Positions 43,509 to 53,346 are shown, counted from the first letter of the stretch. The stretch is DNA of 64,000 bases from Corynebacterium durum (GCF_030408675.1 NZ_CP047200.1:620001-684000); one strand, 5' to 3'. The notes: generated by a model from the sequence alone, not told the origin. Program-made: numbers and translations.

Positions 43509-46500
43509 TTAGTTTTTGCGCCGTTTCGCAGCGATCATGAGGCCAACACCTAGTGTGAGTACCAGCATGGCGATCAGGGATAGTCCGATCACGCTGGCGC
43601 CGGTGTTGGCGAGCACTCCGCCTTCTTTCTTTGCTTGAGGCTGTGCTTGCTCGGATGCTTTGGGTATTCCCTTTTCATTCCCGTTTGCTGCGGGGCTGTT
43701 GGGGGAGTTGGGCGGGAGTTGCCCAGCTTGAGCTGTGTAGTTTCCATCGCTGGATCCGGCGGCATTGGCTGCACCACCAATGGCCAGGGGAACCAGCGGT
43801 ACCAGCAGCCACCACCAGGGGATGTTGGCAGTGTTGGTGATTTTCACTGGAGTGGGAGCGGCGAAGCTTCCTGCTTGGACAGTGATGGTTGCCGTGCCGT
43901 TGCCGTTATCGACAAGTGCGGCAGCGTTGTCTGTGGCAAAACCAGGGGTGTTCCATTCAGAAACGATGGTGTTGTCCGGTTTCTTTTCTTGAATGGTGAC
44001 CACGGTGCCTATCGGAAGACCCTTGAATTCCTCCTTGTCGCCGTCACCCAGGGTGAAGTCCTTGGTTTCGGTTTGCTTGGTCATGGGGTTGATCCAGCTT
44101 GCGGTGAAGTTGAATTTCTTTCCACCGTTAAGCGGCGCTGCGGTACCGCCGACCTGTTTGGTCAGGGTGAAGCTGCCTTGCTCGGTGTATTTGTTTGTGA
44201 ATTCAACGGCGCAGATGGTGTTCACACCAAGGGTGATCTCCTGTGTTTTCTGCGGGTAAACGGTGTGGCTGTATCCCGGAATTTCTGCGGATTCGGTTTT
44301 CTCCGTTGCCGTGCACTTGGTGTCGGGTTTGAATTCCTTTTTGTAGGTGACGGTTTGGCCAGCAGGAACCTTCATGGTGAATTTTTCGTCGCCGCAGGTG
44401 ACATCAAATTCGTAGGTCTTGTTCTTGGCAGCTTCTGCGCCTTCAACGTTCTTGGTGATGGCAAATTGGCTGAAAGGCTGCTTGTTGTAAGCGTTCTTCA
44501 CCTCAACGTTCACCTTCGGCGCGTTCACCGGAACATTATGGGCCTGAGCCAGTTTCAGGTCATACCCAGCAACAGCGCCGTTGGTTTCAGTGATGTCGCA
44601 GGTGGTGCCGTAGGGCACAGCGATGCCCAGAGGAACAGGTGCGCCTGGTTTGATGTCTTTGGTGCCGGTGGTGCCGTCGCTGCACTTGTAGGCGAAGGTG
44701 AAGGAAGCGGGGGCTTTCGCGGCGTCGATACCCGTGACGGTCTTGGTGAGCGTGATGTCACCAGTGAGGCGCGGGTAGGTGTTTACGAACTTTGCTTCAG
44801 CCTTTTTACCTGCCTCGACGGTGATCGGGCCGGGGATGGTGGGCTTGGGTTCACCGTAGCCGTCACGTGCGGCGCTGCGCAGGTCCTCGTTGAAGGTACA
44901 GGTGTAACCAACCGGAATGGGCAGGGTATCGACGCTCTGACCGTTGCCGGCTACTTTCACGGCACTCGCCACGGCCGGAGCTTTGTCGTCTGCTGGATCG
45001 ACGCAGCGGTAGCTGACGTTGTACTGCTGTTTTTGGAACTCGGCGAGGTTTTTCTTGTCGGTGTCGTTGAGCGCGCCGTCGATACGCACGTCTTTGGTGA
45101 CCTTCAGCGCAACAGCCTGCTTGGTGTAGCTGTTGATGAATTCAACCTCGGGCTTGGTGTCCGCACCAACCTTGACATCATTCTGGCTGATGGTGAGTTT
45201 CGGCTCGGCGAAACCGTCACGCGCAGCTTTAGCCATGTCTTCGCTGAAAGTACAGGTGTAACCCTCAGGAATGACTTCAGTTTCCACTGGAGTGTTCGGC
45301 TTGGCCGTAACAGTCTTGGTGATCTCCTTGCCGTTTGAGCCTTGCGGCGCAACACAGCGGTAGGTGAGCGCGAAGTCGGAATTGTTCAGCGCATCCACCT
45401 GGCGTTGGGAAAGCCCGGCTGGGTTGATCTTTTTGACTAGGTTGAACTTGGCCTGAGCCTTCTTGTTGGCGTGGTTGGTCAATGTTGCGGCGGTGACTTT
45501 ACCGCCTTCAGTGGTGAAGCTGATCTTTTCGCCGGTGTTGTTACCAACTGCAAATTTCGGCTTGTCCCAAGCGATCTTGTCGGAAGCCGGAGCCTTGTCC
45601 AGGTTTTCAGAAAGGGTGACCACGGAGCCCTTCGGCAGGGGAGACATGAGGGCTTCGGTCTTGCCCAGAGCTGCTTCGAGGGTCACAGTGCCGCCGGTTT
45701 TATCGGCGTTCGGGGTGCCCACAGGCTTCCAACCTGGGTAATCGCTGAACGTGCGGCCCTCAGGGAGTTTGTAGTCAACGGTGACGTTGAACTTTGCGTC
45801 GGTGGGAACCAGGCTCGTGGCATCGCCTTCAAGGCGCTTTTCCACAGACACGGAGCTGAACCCAGGCTCCAGGTTTACGTCCACGCGGCCGGTTTCCGTG
45901 TAGTGAATCTCGGCGTGGGCGGTCTGCAGCGTTCCGTTGATGTCTAGATCAACATCGTTGGTGTACATCACGCCCTGCTTGGCGTTGCCGCCTTCAACAG
46001 TGGTGGGGGCGGTGATTACGTAGGAGGCATTCGCCTGCCATGGGCCGGTGATTCTGATGATGGTGTCGGTGTCAGAGGGCAGGACTTCCATGGTGAAGCC
46101 GTTTGCAGTGCGCTGTGCACCATCAACAATGAGCTTCTGCTCGGAATCAGGGGCGTCTTTGCTGCGCTTGAAAAACAGCCTGAAGTCCTTGGGGTCCTTG
46201 ACGTGGGTGATGCCAGGACCGGGACGGTCAGTGAAGGTCAAGGTTTGCTCGGTGCGGCCGTCAAAAATAGTGCTCTTGCCGCTCTTGCCTTTGGACTCAG
46301 ATCCAACCTTTTTAGCCAGGTTTTCCGTGTTGAATGAGATGTACCAGGGAATGGCAGCGTTCTTGGGGCCGATGGGAGTTGCGTACTTGTTCAGGTCAAA
46401 TGCGCTGTATTGCGGGGAGCGGGTGATGATGCCGCCAGGAATCTTCGCCTCGGTCTCTTTACCGTTGACCGTAAAGTTGATGGTTTCCTGCTGGTATTCG

Positions 46501-46988
46501 GCGGTTGCGCTGAGCAGGAACTCGCCGCTACCGGTGAGGTTGCTCAGTTCGTTCTTGTCCATGGCATTGAGCTCGTCGCCAAAGGTACAGGTAAGAGATT
46601 TGTTTTGGACTTCGCACTCGCCGACTTTGGTGCCGTCGCGTTTCAGGTCAAAGCGGTGCCCGGCACTATCGCGGCCCTCGAATTGTTCGGGGAAGCCGAT
46701 AACAAAGTGGTCCCCAGGATGCACGACGGCTTCAGGTTTAACTGTGTGGAACTTAAATTTCAGCTTTGCGACACCGCTGACGTAAATCTTCTGGGTCTGT
46801 TCAACGCCATTGGCGTCGGAGGAAATGAGGGACATCTCGTCCATGATGATGTCCGTGTTGGCGGTGGCATGTGCCGAAGGAATGGCTGTTACCAGTGACA
46901 ATAACAGCGTAAGGATTGCAGAAATGGCTGCGGCTACCCGCGGTGCCGACGCGCGCGGAAGCGCTATCGACGAGGAGGGTAATACCAT
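43509..46988 (-). CDS. LANTG-anchored DUF5979-type surface adhesin
   Basis: 1159 residues from ATG 46988, chosen because AAGGAG lies 5 bases before it; ATG 47048 lies in a hairpin loop. Signal peptide to about residue 41 (SAHA). Residues ~42-370 form an adhesin-type N-terminal region (IVMDEMSL-like start, GIITRSPQYSAFD). Then come at least six Ig-like/DUF5979 repeats, each with a lone Cys pair and a TCTFSED/YRCV-type pattern. Then a hydrophobic IPWWWLLVPL segment (about 1056-1075), a Pro/Asn linker, LANTG (1126-1130), membrane helix and RRKN tail for sortase. It should be covalently fixed to the cell wall and mediate attachment. Related proteins are common in pathogenic and skin corynebacteria. 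Confidence 0.88.
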   Translation of the reverse strand: MVLPSSSIALPRASAPRVAAAISAILTLLLSLVTAIPSAHATANTDIIMDEMSLISSDANGVEQTQKIYVSGVAKLKFKFHTVKPEAVVHPGDHFVIGFPEQFEGRDSAGHRFDLKRDGTKVGECEVQNKSLTCTFGDELNAMDKNELSNLTGSGEFLLSATAEYQQETINFTVNGKETEAKIPGGIITRSPQYSAFDLNKYATPIGPKNAAIPWYISFNTENLAKKVGSESKGKSGKSTIFDGRTEQTLTFTDRPGPGITHVKDPKDFRLFFKRSKDAPDSEQKLIVDGAQRTANGFTMEVLPSDTDTIIRITGPWQANASYVITAPTTVEGGNAKQGVMYTNDVDLDINGTLQTAHAEIHYTETGRVDVNLEPGFSSVSVEKRLEGDATSLVPTDAKFNVTVDYKLPEGRTFSDYPGWKPVGTPNADKTGGTVTLEAALGKTEALMSPLPKGSVVTLSENLDKAPASDKIAWDKPKFAVGNNTGEKISFTTEGGKVTAATLTNHANKKAQAKFNLVKKINPAGLSQRQVDALNNSDFALTYRCVAPQGSNGKEITKTVTAKPNTPVETEVIPEGYTCTFSEDMAKAARDGFAEPKLTISQNDVKVGADTKPEVEFINSYTKQAVALKVTKDVRIDGALNDTDKKNLAEFQKQQYNVSYRCVDPADDKAPAVASAVKVAGNGQSVDTLPIPVGYTCTFNEDLRSAARDGYGEPKPTIPGPITVEAGKKAEAKFVNTYPRLTGDITLTKTVTGIDAAKAPASFTFAYKCSDGTTGTKDIKPGAPVPLGIAVPYGTTCDITETNGAVAGYDLKLAQAHNVPVNAPKVNVEVKNAYNKQPFSQFAITKNVEGAEAAKNKTYEFDVTCGDEKFTMKVPAGQTVTYKKEFKPDTKCTATEKTESAEIPGYSHTVYPQKTQEITLGVNTICAVEFTNKYTEQGSFTLTKQVGGTAAPLNGGKKFNFTASWINPMTKQTETKDFTLGDGDKEEFKGLPIGTVVTIQEKKPDNTIVSEWNTPGFATDNAAALVDNGNGTATITVQAGSFAAPTPVKITNTANIPWWWLLVPLVPLAIGGAANAAGSSDGNYTAQAGQLPPNSPNSPAANGNEKGIPKASEQAQPQAKKEGGVLANTGASVIGLSLIAMLVLTLGVGLMIAAKRRKN

Positions 46989-47024
46989 TGGGACTCCTTG
47001 TGTTCCGTGGAAAGCGGAGGCTGG

Positions 47025-47064
47025 TTCTTGGTCTTGGCCGACATTCATGGGCCAAGACCAAGAA
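47025..47064. promoter_or_regulatory. Perfect hairpin in the adhesin leader
   Basis: TTCTTGGTCTTGGCC (47025-47039) and GGCCAAGACCAAGAA (47050-47064) are perfect 15-base arms around a 10-base loop. With the promoter at 47104-47133 and start at 46988 this lies in the 5' untranslated leader. No T run follows, so it is not a standard terminator. It may be an RNA-stability or translation-control hairpin, or an operator. Confidence 0.65.
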
Positions 47065-47103
47065 AAGCTTGCTTTTACCGAAGAATATGATTGACAAGAA
47101 GTA

Positions 47104-47133
47104 AGAATATTCCCAGTTTTGTTCGCACGTCAA
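47104..47133 (-). promoter_or_regulatory. Promoter of the adhesin gene
   Basis: On the minus strand TTGACG (47133-47128) and TATTCT (47109-47104) are 18 bases apart, upstream of the adhesin. The gap 46989-47376 (388 bases) also holds the leader hairpin, an unusual G-run at 47272-47282 and a copy of the 13-mer GCGTATCGACGCC (47315-47327), but no other gene. Confidence 0.55.
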
Positions 47134-47376
47134 CTATCTGCAGATTAGCTACAGTGGCCTGACCTGCAATTATTGAGGAATCTAGCGCGCATCGTTTCCT
47201 AAAAAGGTAGCTCACCTGCTGATAAGTAAAGTCTCAGGATTAGGTCGTGAGACTGGTGTGGAGGGGTGAGTGAGGGGGGGGGAGTGGGCTGTCTGCGCTG
47301 CCACGGATACCCGCGCGTATCGACGCCCCGTTGTGGTTGCCGACCGCTTCCCTTGGTTTCAGAGAAGTCCTATCAA

Positions 47377-47946
47377 CTACGTTAGAAAGAGTTGATAGGA
47401 CACTGCCGTCACCGCTGCCCCGGCGATGACACCGACGCCAACCTCTCCCCACGAATGGCCTTTTAGCACGACCCGCGACCAGCCAATAACTGGGGCTACA
47501 ACCAGCGCCACCCACCATAGAGGCGAGACTGTTAAGGCTAGAAAAATGGTCACGCATACCCATAAACCAGTATGGATTGATGCTTTGCACCACAACCGAG
47601 TTACTACGGCGAAGGTTGCAATGAACATGACAGCTGATAGCACAGAGACCCATATAACTCTTGGCGTATGAAGATGCCATAATCCCGCGAGTGCTGCACC
47701 CAACAGCACAAAAATCGCTGCAAAAACTATGTATCTTTGTTCGCGTTTCTGAACGTGGCGCCCTTCTGCTTTTCCTTGTAGTGTCAGTACCCTAATCGCA
47801 GCCATTGGCATGATTGATGTGCCTAGGATTGCTGTTATCGCTGCAGGCCATGCGTGTGATGTGGCACCTAATACAAGAAAAAACCATAGGTTTGTCACCC
47901 ACGGCGCACATACCTCGCTAATAAGAAAAGCTGTTTTCGTTTTCAT
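47377..47946 (-). CDS. PAP2-superfamily-like membrane protein
   Basis: 189 residues from ATG 47946 (GGAG 10 bases upstream); ATG 47991 directly after the ClC stop is the alternative. About six membrane helices. Near the C-terminus SRVVLKGHSWGEV resembles PAP2 motif 3 (S-R-x5-H-x3-D), with Glu in place of Asp. Such proteins dephosphorylate lipid carriers, but the earlier motifs are not clear, so activity is uncertain. It follows the ClC gene on the same strand. Confidence 0.6.
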   Translation of the reverse strand: MKTKTAFLISEVCAPWVTNLWFFLVLGATSHAWPAAITAILGTSIMPMAAIRVLTLQGKAEGRHVQKREQRYIVFAAIFVLLGAALAGLWHLHTPRVIWVSVLSAVMFIATFAVVTRLWCKASIHTGLWVCVTIFLALTVSPLWWVALVVAPVIGWSRVVLKGHSWGEVGVGVIAGAAVTAVSYQLFLT

Positions 47947-47991
47947 TCGGTATTTTCTCCATGATAGCCACGTCATCACGAACCCCGGCAT

Positions 47992-49332
47992 CTATGGCTT
48001 CACCTCTGCCTCGCCGGTCCATGCCGCAGAAGTGAAGGGTTGGATACGTTGGTTTTTGTTGGTGATTATTCCCCATAGGCGTACGGCAAGCGCTGCTCCG
48101 ACGACGGCAACGAACATGGGGAGATAGCCTTGCGCAGGCATGTCGGTGAACTCAATGGCGGCGATCATTCCGAACATGGGTGCGGCCATGGTGGTGGAGA
48201 GGAATGCGCCGGCTCCCATAATGGCGAATGCACTGAGGCTTAGGGAAGGAAATAGTCCGGCTAGTGCTATTCCGATGATCGACCCCGTCGTGGCTCCAAG
48301 AGAAAAAGCCGGTGTGAGGTTTCCGCCGACGGTGCCTACACGGAAGCACATAATCACGATTCCCATGCGCAGAACCACAAAGAGAAGCAGTGTGGCTACG
48401 GGGAGTCCTGTGGTGAAAATGGTGTCAGCCGCCCAGCGTCCGTTGGCGCTTACGCCAGGGACGAGGTAGGAAATAACGGCTACCACAGTGAATGCGAGGG
48501 GCATCTGCCAGAGTATGGCGGCACCGCGCGGTCGTGCTGCTACTGCTTTGCGGGCGACGATGCCGAACCAATGCCCGAGCATTCCGGCGATGATTCCTAC
48601 GATGAGCGCGGCCCCGAGCATCGCCGGGGTTTCGTTGAGTTCGACGGTGCTGAAAATAGGGTGGGGTTCAATAAAAATGCTGGTTACGGCAACGGCTATG
48701 GCTGAGGTGAGCATGGTGGTGACTACCGCACGGGTGGTCATTTCTACCAGGAGTAGTTCGAGGGCGAAGAGCGCCCCTGCGAGCGGGAGGTGGAAGGATG
48801 CTGCTAGTCCTGCCCCGGCTGCTGAGGCGATGAGGATGCGTCGTGCTTGGGGGTCGAGTTTGAATGTTGTGGCAATCCAGGATGCGGAGAGTCCACCCGC
48901 CACGCGGGGCGCGTTTTCGCGCCCAACGGGCGCACCTGCCGCAACGGAGATGACTTGGAGGAACACGCTGCACAGTGTTTCCCAGAGCGGCATGGGGGTA
49001 CCGTTCATGGTTCCTGGCACGGAGACGGCGGGTTGTCCAAACCGGTTGAGCAGATACCACGACCACGAGGTAATAATCCCAACGACAACAAGTGTGATCG
49101 CTAACCGCAGGGGTGTCACCTGCGAACCGGGGTCAAGTGCCTTGAGGTGGTCAACGCCGTAAACGAGCCGTTCAGTGGCGACGATAGCTCTGTTGAGCGC
49201 CGCAACAAGCAGGCCGGTTCCTATGCCTGCGAGCACTCCCAGCACTGCGAGCCTGTTCAGCGGTGTTTCTGTCATGTGTGGTCGGGTGTGACCAGTTCCG
49301 CCGGAAGCTCCCTTTTCAGTTGTCCCTCCCAT
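47992..49332 (-). CDS. ClC-family chloride channel/antiporter
   Basis: 446 residues (or 427 from ATG 49275). About ten to twelve membrane helices. Ion-path motifs: GAPVGRENAPR (usual GREGP; the gating Glu is kept, Gly is Asn), GLAASFHLPLAGALFALELL and GTVGGNLTPAFSLGA. No CBS domains. Whether it is a channel or a Cl-/H+ exchanger cannot be told from this. It begins 7 bases after rsgA. Confidence 0.9.
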   Translation of the reverse strand: MGGTTEKGASGGTGHTRPHMTETPLNRLAVLGVLAGIGTGLLVAALNRAIVATERLVYGVDHLKALDPGSQVTPLRLAITLVVVGIITSWSWYLLNRFGQPAVSVPGTMNGTPMPLWETLCSVFLQVISVAAGAPVGRENAPRVAGGLSASWIATTFKLDPQARRILIASAAGAGLAASFHLPLAGALFALELLLVEMTTRAVVTTMLTSAIAVAVTSIFIEPHPIFSTVELNETPAMLGAALIVGIIAGMLGHWFGIVARKAVAARPRGAAILWQMPLAFTVVAVISYLVPGVSANGRWAADTIFTTGLPVATLLLFVVLRMGIVIMCFRVGTVGGNLTPAFSLGATTGSIIGIALAGLFPSLSLSAFAIMGAGAFLSTTMAAPMFGMIAAIEFTDMPAQGYLPMFVAVVGAALAVRLWGIITNKNQRIQPFTSAAWTGEAEVKP

Positions 49333-49338
49333 GGGCGG

Positions 49339-50346
49339 TTACATCCATTCTTCGTTGGTACGTAGCGCGCCCAGGAGTGTGCGGACGGCGTGGGTGCGGT
49401 GTGCGCTTGCGCCGGCGAGTTCGTCGAGCGCACATTCGGGGTCTGCTGGTGGCCCCATGTGTGTGCAGCCGCGGGGGCAGTTGTCGGCGGCTGCGGCGAG
49501 ATCGTCGAATACGGCGATAACGGTGTCGGCGTCAACATGCGCGAGTCCGAAGGATCGGATACCCGGAGTGTCGATGATCCAGCCGCCTGCGCGGAGTCGT
49601 AATGCGATTGATTGCGTGGAGGTGTGTCTGCCTTTGCCTATCCCCGAGACCTCGCCGGTGGCGCGGTCGGCATCGGGAACGAGCCTGTTGACCAGCGTGG
49701 ATTTTCCTACGCCGGAGTGCCCGATGAGTGCGGTGATGTGGCCGTCAACAACATCGTGCACGTGAGAGATAGGGTCGTGAGTGCCGCAGGTGATCACGGG
49801 GACGTCGAGGTCGGCGAACTTTGCGGCGAAGGCATCGGGGCTGGCCAAGTCTGTTTTGGTGAGGCAGATAACGGGGTTGAGTCCGCCGACGAACGCCGCA
49901 ATCAGGGCGCGTTCCACGAATCCCGAGCGCGGCGGCGGGTCGGCGACGGCGGAGACGATGAGGAGCTGGTCGGCGTTGGCAACCACGATGCGCTCGTAGG
50001 GGTCGGTGTCATCGGCGGTGCGTCGTAGGACGCTTGTGCGCTCGTCGAGCCTGACTATGCGCGCTAGCGTTCCGGGGTGTCCTGAGGTGTCGCCTACTAT
50101 TCCCACGCGGTCGCCGACCACAATGTCGGTGCGGCCGAGTTCGCGGGCGCGCATACAAACGGTGGGGGCTTGGCCTGCGGGGGCGTCGTCAAGCACTACG
50201 CCCCAGCGACCTCGATCTTTGGTGACCACCATGCCGTACTGCGCGTTGTTGTGGGCTGGGCGGTCTTTGGTTCGGGGGCGGGAGCCTTTTCCTGGTCGGA
50301 TTTTTACATCGGATTCGTCCCAGTCGCGGTGTGCGCGTTTAGCCAT
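49339..50346 (-). CDS. rsgA: Ribosome small-subunit GTPase RsgA
   Basis: 335 residues from ATG 50346, which overlaps the end of aroA by 8 bases. N-terminal OB-fold region, circularly permuted GTPase with [17 protein letters not shown] and [10 protein letters not shown], and the zinc motif [16 protein letters not shown]. It assists late 30S maturation. The aroA-rsgA pair is conserved in Corynebacteriales. Confidence 0.95.
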   Translation of the reverse strand: MAKRAHRDWDESDVKIRPGKGSRPRTKDRPAHNNAQYGMVVTKDRGRWGVVLDDAPAGQAPTVCMRARELGRTDIVVGDRVGIVGDTSGHPGTLARIVRLDERTSVLRRTADDTDPYERIVVANADQLLIVSAVADPPPRSGFVERALIAAFVGGLNPVICLTKTDLASPDAFAAKFADLDVPVITCGTHDPISHVHDVVDGHITALIGHSGVGKSTLVNRLVPDADRATGEVSGIGKGRHTSTQSIALRLRAGGWIIDTPGIRSFGLAHVDADTVIAVFDDLAAAADNCPRGCTHMGPPADPECALDELAGASAHRTHAVRTLLGALRTNEEWM

Positions 50347-51670
50347 GCGCCACCAGCTTTGTCCACATGTTCGCAAAGTCGGGGAGTGTTTTGGTGGTGG
50401 TGGCTATGTCTTCGACCTCAATTCCGGGGACGGCGAGTCCGATGATGGCACCTGCGGTGGCCATGCGGTGGTCCGCGTAGGAGTGCCAAAGGCCGCCGTG
50501 CAGCTGTTCGCGGGGGATCGGTGAAATGCATAGCCCATCGGCCAGTTCGGTGCACTGCCCGCCGATATTATTGATTTCCCTGGTCAGTGCAGCTAGCCTG
50601 TCGGTTTCGTGGCCACGAAGGTGTGTGATGCCGGTGAGTCGTGATTCGGTGTTGGCCAACGCTGCCAGCGCGGCGACGGTGGGGGTGAGTTCGCCGACGT
50701 CGGAGAGGTCGATGGAGATGCCCTTGAGTCCGTGCTCGCCGTAGACACCCCCGGCGGGGCCGGTGACCACGAGGTCGTAGCTGGGGCCAACGGCAGTGAT
50801 GTCAACGGTGCACCCCATGCGTTCGAGGATTCCGCGGATGGCGTCACCGGGCTGGGTGGTGCGTTGTGGCCAGTGCCGGATACGCACGGTTCCGCCGGTG
50901 ACGGCGGCTGCGGCGAGGAAGGGAGTGGCGTTGGATAGGTCTGGCTCGATACGCCAGGTCCGCCCGCTGATTGGCCCGGCGGGGACGGTCCATTCGTTGG
51001 CGCGACTGGTGTCCACGGTTACCCCGGCCTCGGCCAGCATGGCGATGGTCATTTCGATATGCGGCATGCTGGGCAGTTTCCCGCCGGTGTGGCGGACGGT
51101 GATCCCGTTACTGAACCGAGCCCCGGCGAGTAGTAAGCCGGAAACGAATTGGGAGGATCCTGAGGCGTCGATATCCACGGTGCCTCCGGTGGGGGTGCCG
51201 ACGCCGTCGATGATGAAAGGCAGGGCGTCGCCTTGTACCTGAATGCCCAGTTCACGTAACGCGTCCAGCATGGTGGACATGGGGCGTGTGCGGGCCTGTG
51301 GGTCGCCGTCGAAGAATACTGTTCCGGTGGCGATCGCAGCGACGGGCGGCACAAAACGCATCACGGTTCCTGCGAGCCCACAGTTGATGGTGCCGCCGCG
51401 CAGGGGGCGGGGCTCAATGTGGATTTCCGACCCCTGGTCCCGCACACCCACACCAATGCTCTTCAACGCAGCAAGCATGAGGTTGGTGTCGCGGCTGCGA
51501 AGCGCCCCTACAATAGCCGACGGGCCATCCGCCAGCGCCGCCAGAATGAACGCACGGTTAGTAATGGACTTGGAACCGGGCACCGTAATCACCCCATCAA
51601 TGGGGGTACGCGTGTGCGGGGCTAGCCACACAGGTAGCGTCTCTGAACTCAACTCTTCCACGCCCACCAT
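50339..51670 (-). CDS. aroA: 3-phosphoshikimate 1-carboxyvinyltransferase (EPSP synthase)
   Basis: 443 residues from ATG 51670 (a longer frame to 51730 has no family resemblance). [31 protein letters not shown] and the late [11 protein letters not shown] (Asp-His-Arg) are all present. Sixth step of the shikimate pathway. Divergent from sigH, with about 128 bases between the starts. Confidence 0.96.
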   Translation of the reverse strand: MVGVEELSSETLPVWLAPHTRTPIDGVITVPGSKSITNRAFILAALADGPSAIVGALRSRDTNLMLAALKSIGVGVRDQGSEIHIEPRPLRGGTINCGLAGTVMRFVPPVAAIATGTVFFDGDPQARTRPMSTMLDALRELGIQVQGDALPFIIDGVGTPTGGTVDIDASGSSQFVSGLLLAGARFSNGITVRHTGGKLPSMPHIEMTIAMLAEAGVTVDTSRANEWTVPAGPISGRTWRIEPDLSNATPFLAAAAVTGGTVRIRHWPQRTTQPGDAIRGILERMGCTVDITAVGPSYDLVVTGPAGGVYGEHGLKGISIDLSDVGELTPTVAALAALANTESRLTGITHLRGHETDRLAALTREINNIGGQCTELADGLCISPIPREQLHGGLWHSYADHRMATAGAIIGLAVPGIEVEDIATTTKTLPDFANMWTKLVAHG

Positions 51671-51798
51671 CTTACTTTTGCTTATCGACGCCGTGCTGGT
51701 TACCGCCCCAGAACTGCCTGCGGTACACAATGTGGGGATATGTGGTCCTTTACAATGGGATAAATGCCCCTGACCGTAAAGAAGGAAGCACCCATCAC

Positions 51799-52398
51799 AT
51801 GACGGAGCTCGCCGCAGAATTAACCCCGGCTCAACGCTTTGAACAGGATGCGTTGCCGCTGCTAGACCAGCTATACGGCGGAGCGCTTCGCATGACCCGC
51901 AACCCTGCCGACGCGGAGGATCTTGTCCAAGAAACCTACGTGAAGGCGTTTCAGGCGTTCGAACGCTTCAAACCGGGGACAAACTTAAAAGCGTGGCTGT
52001 ACCGCATCATGACCAACACCTACATCAACTCCTACCGCAAAGCACAGCGGCGACCCTCACAATTACCCACGGAAGAGATCACTGATTACCAGCTGCTTTC
52101 CCACGCGTCCCATGATTCCTCCGGCTTGGAGTCTGCAGAAGTCGAGGCGTTGAAACTGCTGCCGGACTCCCAAATCACCGAGGCATTGAACCAGCTCAGC
52201 GAAGACTATCGCATGGTGGTGTACTACTCCGATGTGGAGGGGCTGCCCTACAAAGAAATCGCCGAAATAATGGACACGCCACTCGGTACTGTGATGAGCC
52301 GCCTTCATCGTGGAAGAAAACAGCTCCGTGATCTGTTAAAAGAAGTAGCGCACGAACAAGGCATCGGACTGGACTACGAGAAGGGCGGCACAAAATGA
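51799..52398 (+). CDS. sigH: ECF sigma factor SigH (SigR type)
   Basis: 199 residues from ATG 51799 with GAAGGA upstream. Region 2 ([23 protein letters not shown]) and region 4 ([32 protein letters not shown]) are typical of the thiol-stress SigH/SigR group. Released from RshA on oxidation, it induces thioredoxin and chaperone genes. Stop overlaps rshA start (ATGA). Confidence 0.96.
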   Translation: MTELAAELTPAQRFEQDALPLLDQLYGGALRMTRNPADAEDLVQETYVKAFQAFERFKPGTNLKAWLYRIMTNTYINSYRKAQRRPSQLPTEEITDYQLLSHASHDSSGLESAEVEALKLLPDSQITEALNQLSEDYRMVVYYSDVEGLPYKEIAEIMDTPLGTVMSRLHRGRKQLRDLLKEVAHEQGIGLDYEKGGTK

Positions 52399-52661
52399 GC
52401 ACTGGAGCCGAATCCTGCCACTGCGGTTGCGACGATGTATACCGTTCAGTGTTTGAGCTTCTCGACACCGCCGATGAACTGACACCACAACGCCGCAGCG
52501 AACTGCAACATATCTTCGACACCTGTCCACACTGCTTTGAAAAACTGGGCCTGGAACAGGAAGTTCGCGCCATGCTGCGACGCTGCTGCTCGACCACCGC
52601 GCCGAGGGCACTTCGCGAGAGGATCACCATCTCCATCCGTGTCACGCGCACTGACGGCTGA
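52395..52661 (+). CDS. rshA: Mycothiol-system zinc anti-sigma factor RshA
   Basis: 88 residues, overlapping sigH by 4 bases. The zinc anti-sigma motif reads HIFDTCPHC (His39, Cys44, Cys47), so the His-Cys spacing is 4 rather than the usual 3. An N-terminal CHCGC and a late CC add further thiols. It binds SigH when reduced. Confidence 0.93.
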   Translation: MSTGAESCHCGCDDVYRSVFELLDTADELTPQRRSELQHIFDTCPHCFEKLGLEQEVRAMLRRCCSTTAPRALRERITISIRVTRTDG

Positions 52662-52734
52662 GGGGAGAAGAAGTAGTATACGAGCCTCTGGAGTTTTGCT
52701 GTGATTCCACAGTGTGGGTTCGACCCGCGCACAA

Positions 52735-53002
52735 TGTGCTTATGCTCAAGCACGAAAATGGGGTGTTTTTCGGCTTGGAGATAAGCACACTTTACGTGCT
52801 TGTCATATAGGTCCATCGCTGGGCTCGAAAACGGGGTGTTTCCGTACCTGGCGGTGGACCTATCTTTATGCAAAAAGTTTGCACTAACGGTGTTCAAGGC
52901 TTTCCCACTCGCCGCGCTCTATCACGCTGCCATTTTTCCAGGGGTTTTTGACAGTTTGATAGATCATCGCCAGTCACACAGCCGTAGCACTCTATCAAAC
53001 TG
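52735..53002. repeat. Dispersed palindromic element, copy C, with extra hairpins
   Basis: This fills most of the 474-base gap between rshA and bL37. Hairpin 1 (52735-52789): TGTGCTTATGCTCAAGC with GCTTGGAGATAAGCACA. Hairpin 2 (52809-52861): AGGTCCATCGCTGGGCTCG with GTACCTGGCGGTGGACCT. The shared tail (TTTGCACTAACGG then TGTTCAAGGC) ends at 52900. Hairpin 3: CAGTTTGATAG (52952-52962) with CTATCAAACTG (52992-53002). Orientation is opposite to copies A and B. Confidence 0.75.
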
Positions 53003-53093
53003 CCCGCTCCCGCACAGTGTGTATACCGCCAAGGCCCAACAACACCTTTGACCGGAGCGTATACACACTTCACGCCACACCCCACACACAAGT

Positions 53094-53127
53094 AAACCCC
53101 CGAACTGTGTGCACAATTCGGGGGTTT
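53094..53127. terminator. Terminator after the bL37 gene
   Basis: AAACCCCCGAA (53094-53104) and TTCGGGGGTTT (53117-53127) form a perfect 11-base stem just after the bL37 stop codon on the minus strand, ending in T residues. It could also work for plus-strand transcripts. Confidence 0.8.
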
Positions 53128-53135
53128 GCGATGTT

Positions 53136-53210
53136 TTAAGAGTTGGGGCGTTTGCCGTGGTTTGCCTTCTTCTTGCGGCGGTCCTTGCGCTTGCGTCCAC
53201 GCTTGCTCAT
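53136..53210 (-). CDS. Ribosomal protein bL37 (24 residues)
   Basis: A tiny gene: ATG 53210 to TAA 53136, with AAGGAG 6 bases upstream. The peptide starts MSKRGRKRKDRRKKK and ends ANHGKRPNS, nearly the same as the mycobacterial 50S protein bL37 (MAKRGRKKRDRK...ANHGKRPN) known from ribosome structures. It lies directly downstream of the whiB1-like gene on the same strand and has its own terminator. It is easily missed because of its size. Confidence 0.92.
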   Translation of the reverse strand: MSKRGRKRKDRRKKKANHGKRPNS

Positions 53211-53346
53211 GTTGTGCTCCTTTATCCGAAACCGGGGTGTGTCAACCGACAACAACCATATCGTGACAACCTTATCGTGTTGTCAGTGTGCCGTTCCAAT
53301 CGGCAGCCAAACCGTCGGGTCCAGCATCGCTGGTAGCGCGATCGGG

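Noticed and set aside
43635..45338. Long open frame antisense to the adhesin (567 codons)
   Set aside because: Composition-driven shadow of the adhesin; no ribosome site, signal or recognisable motif.
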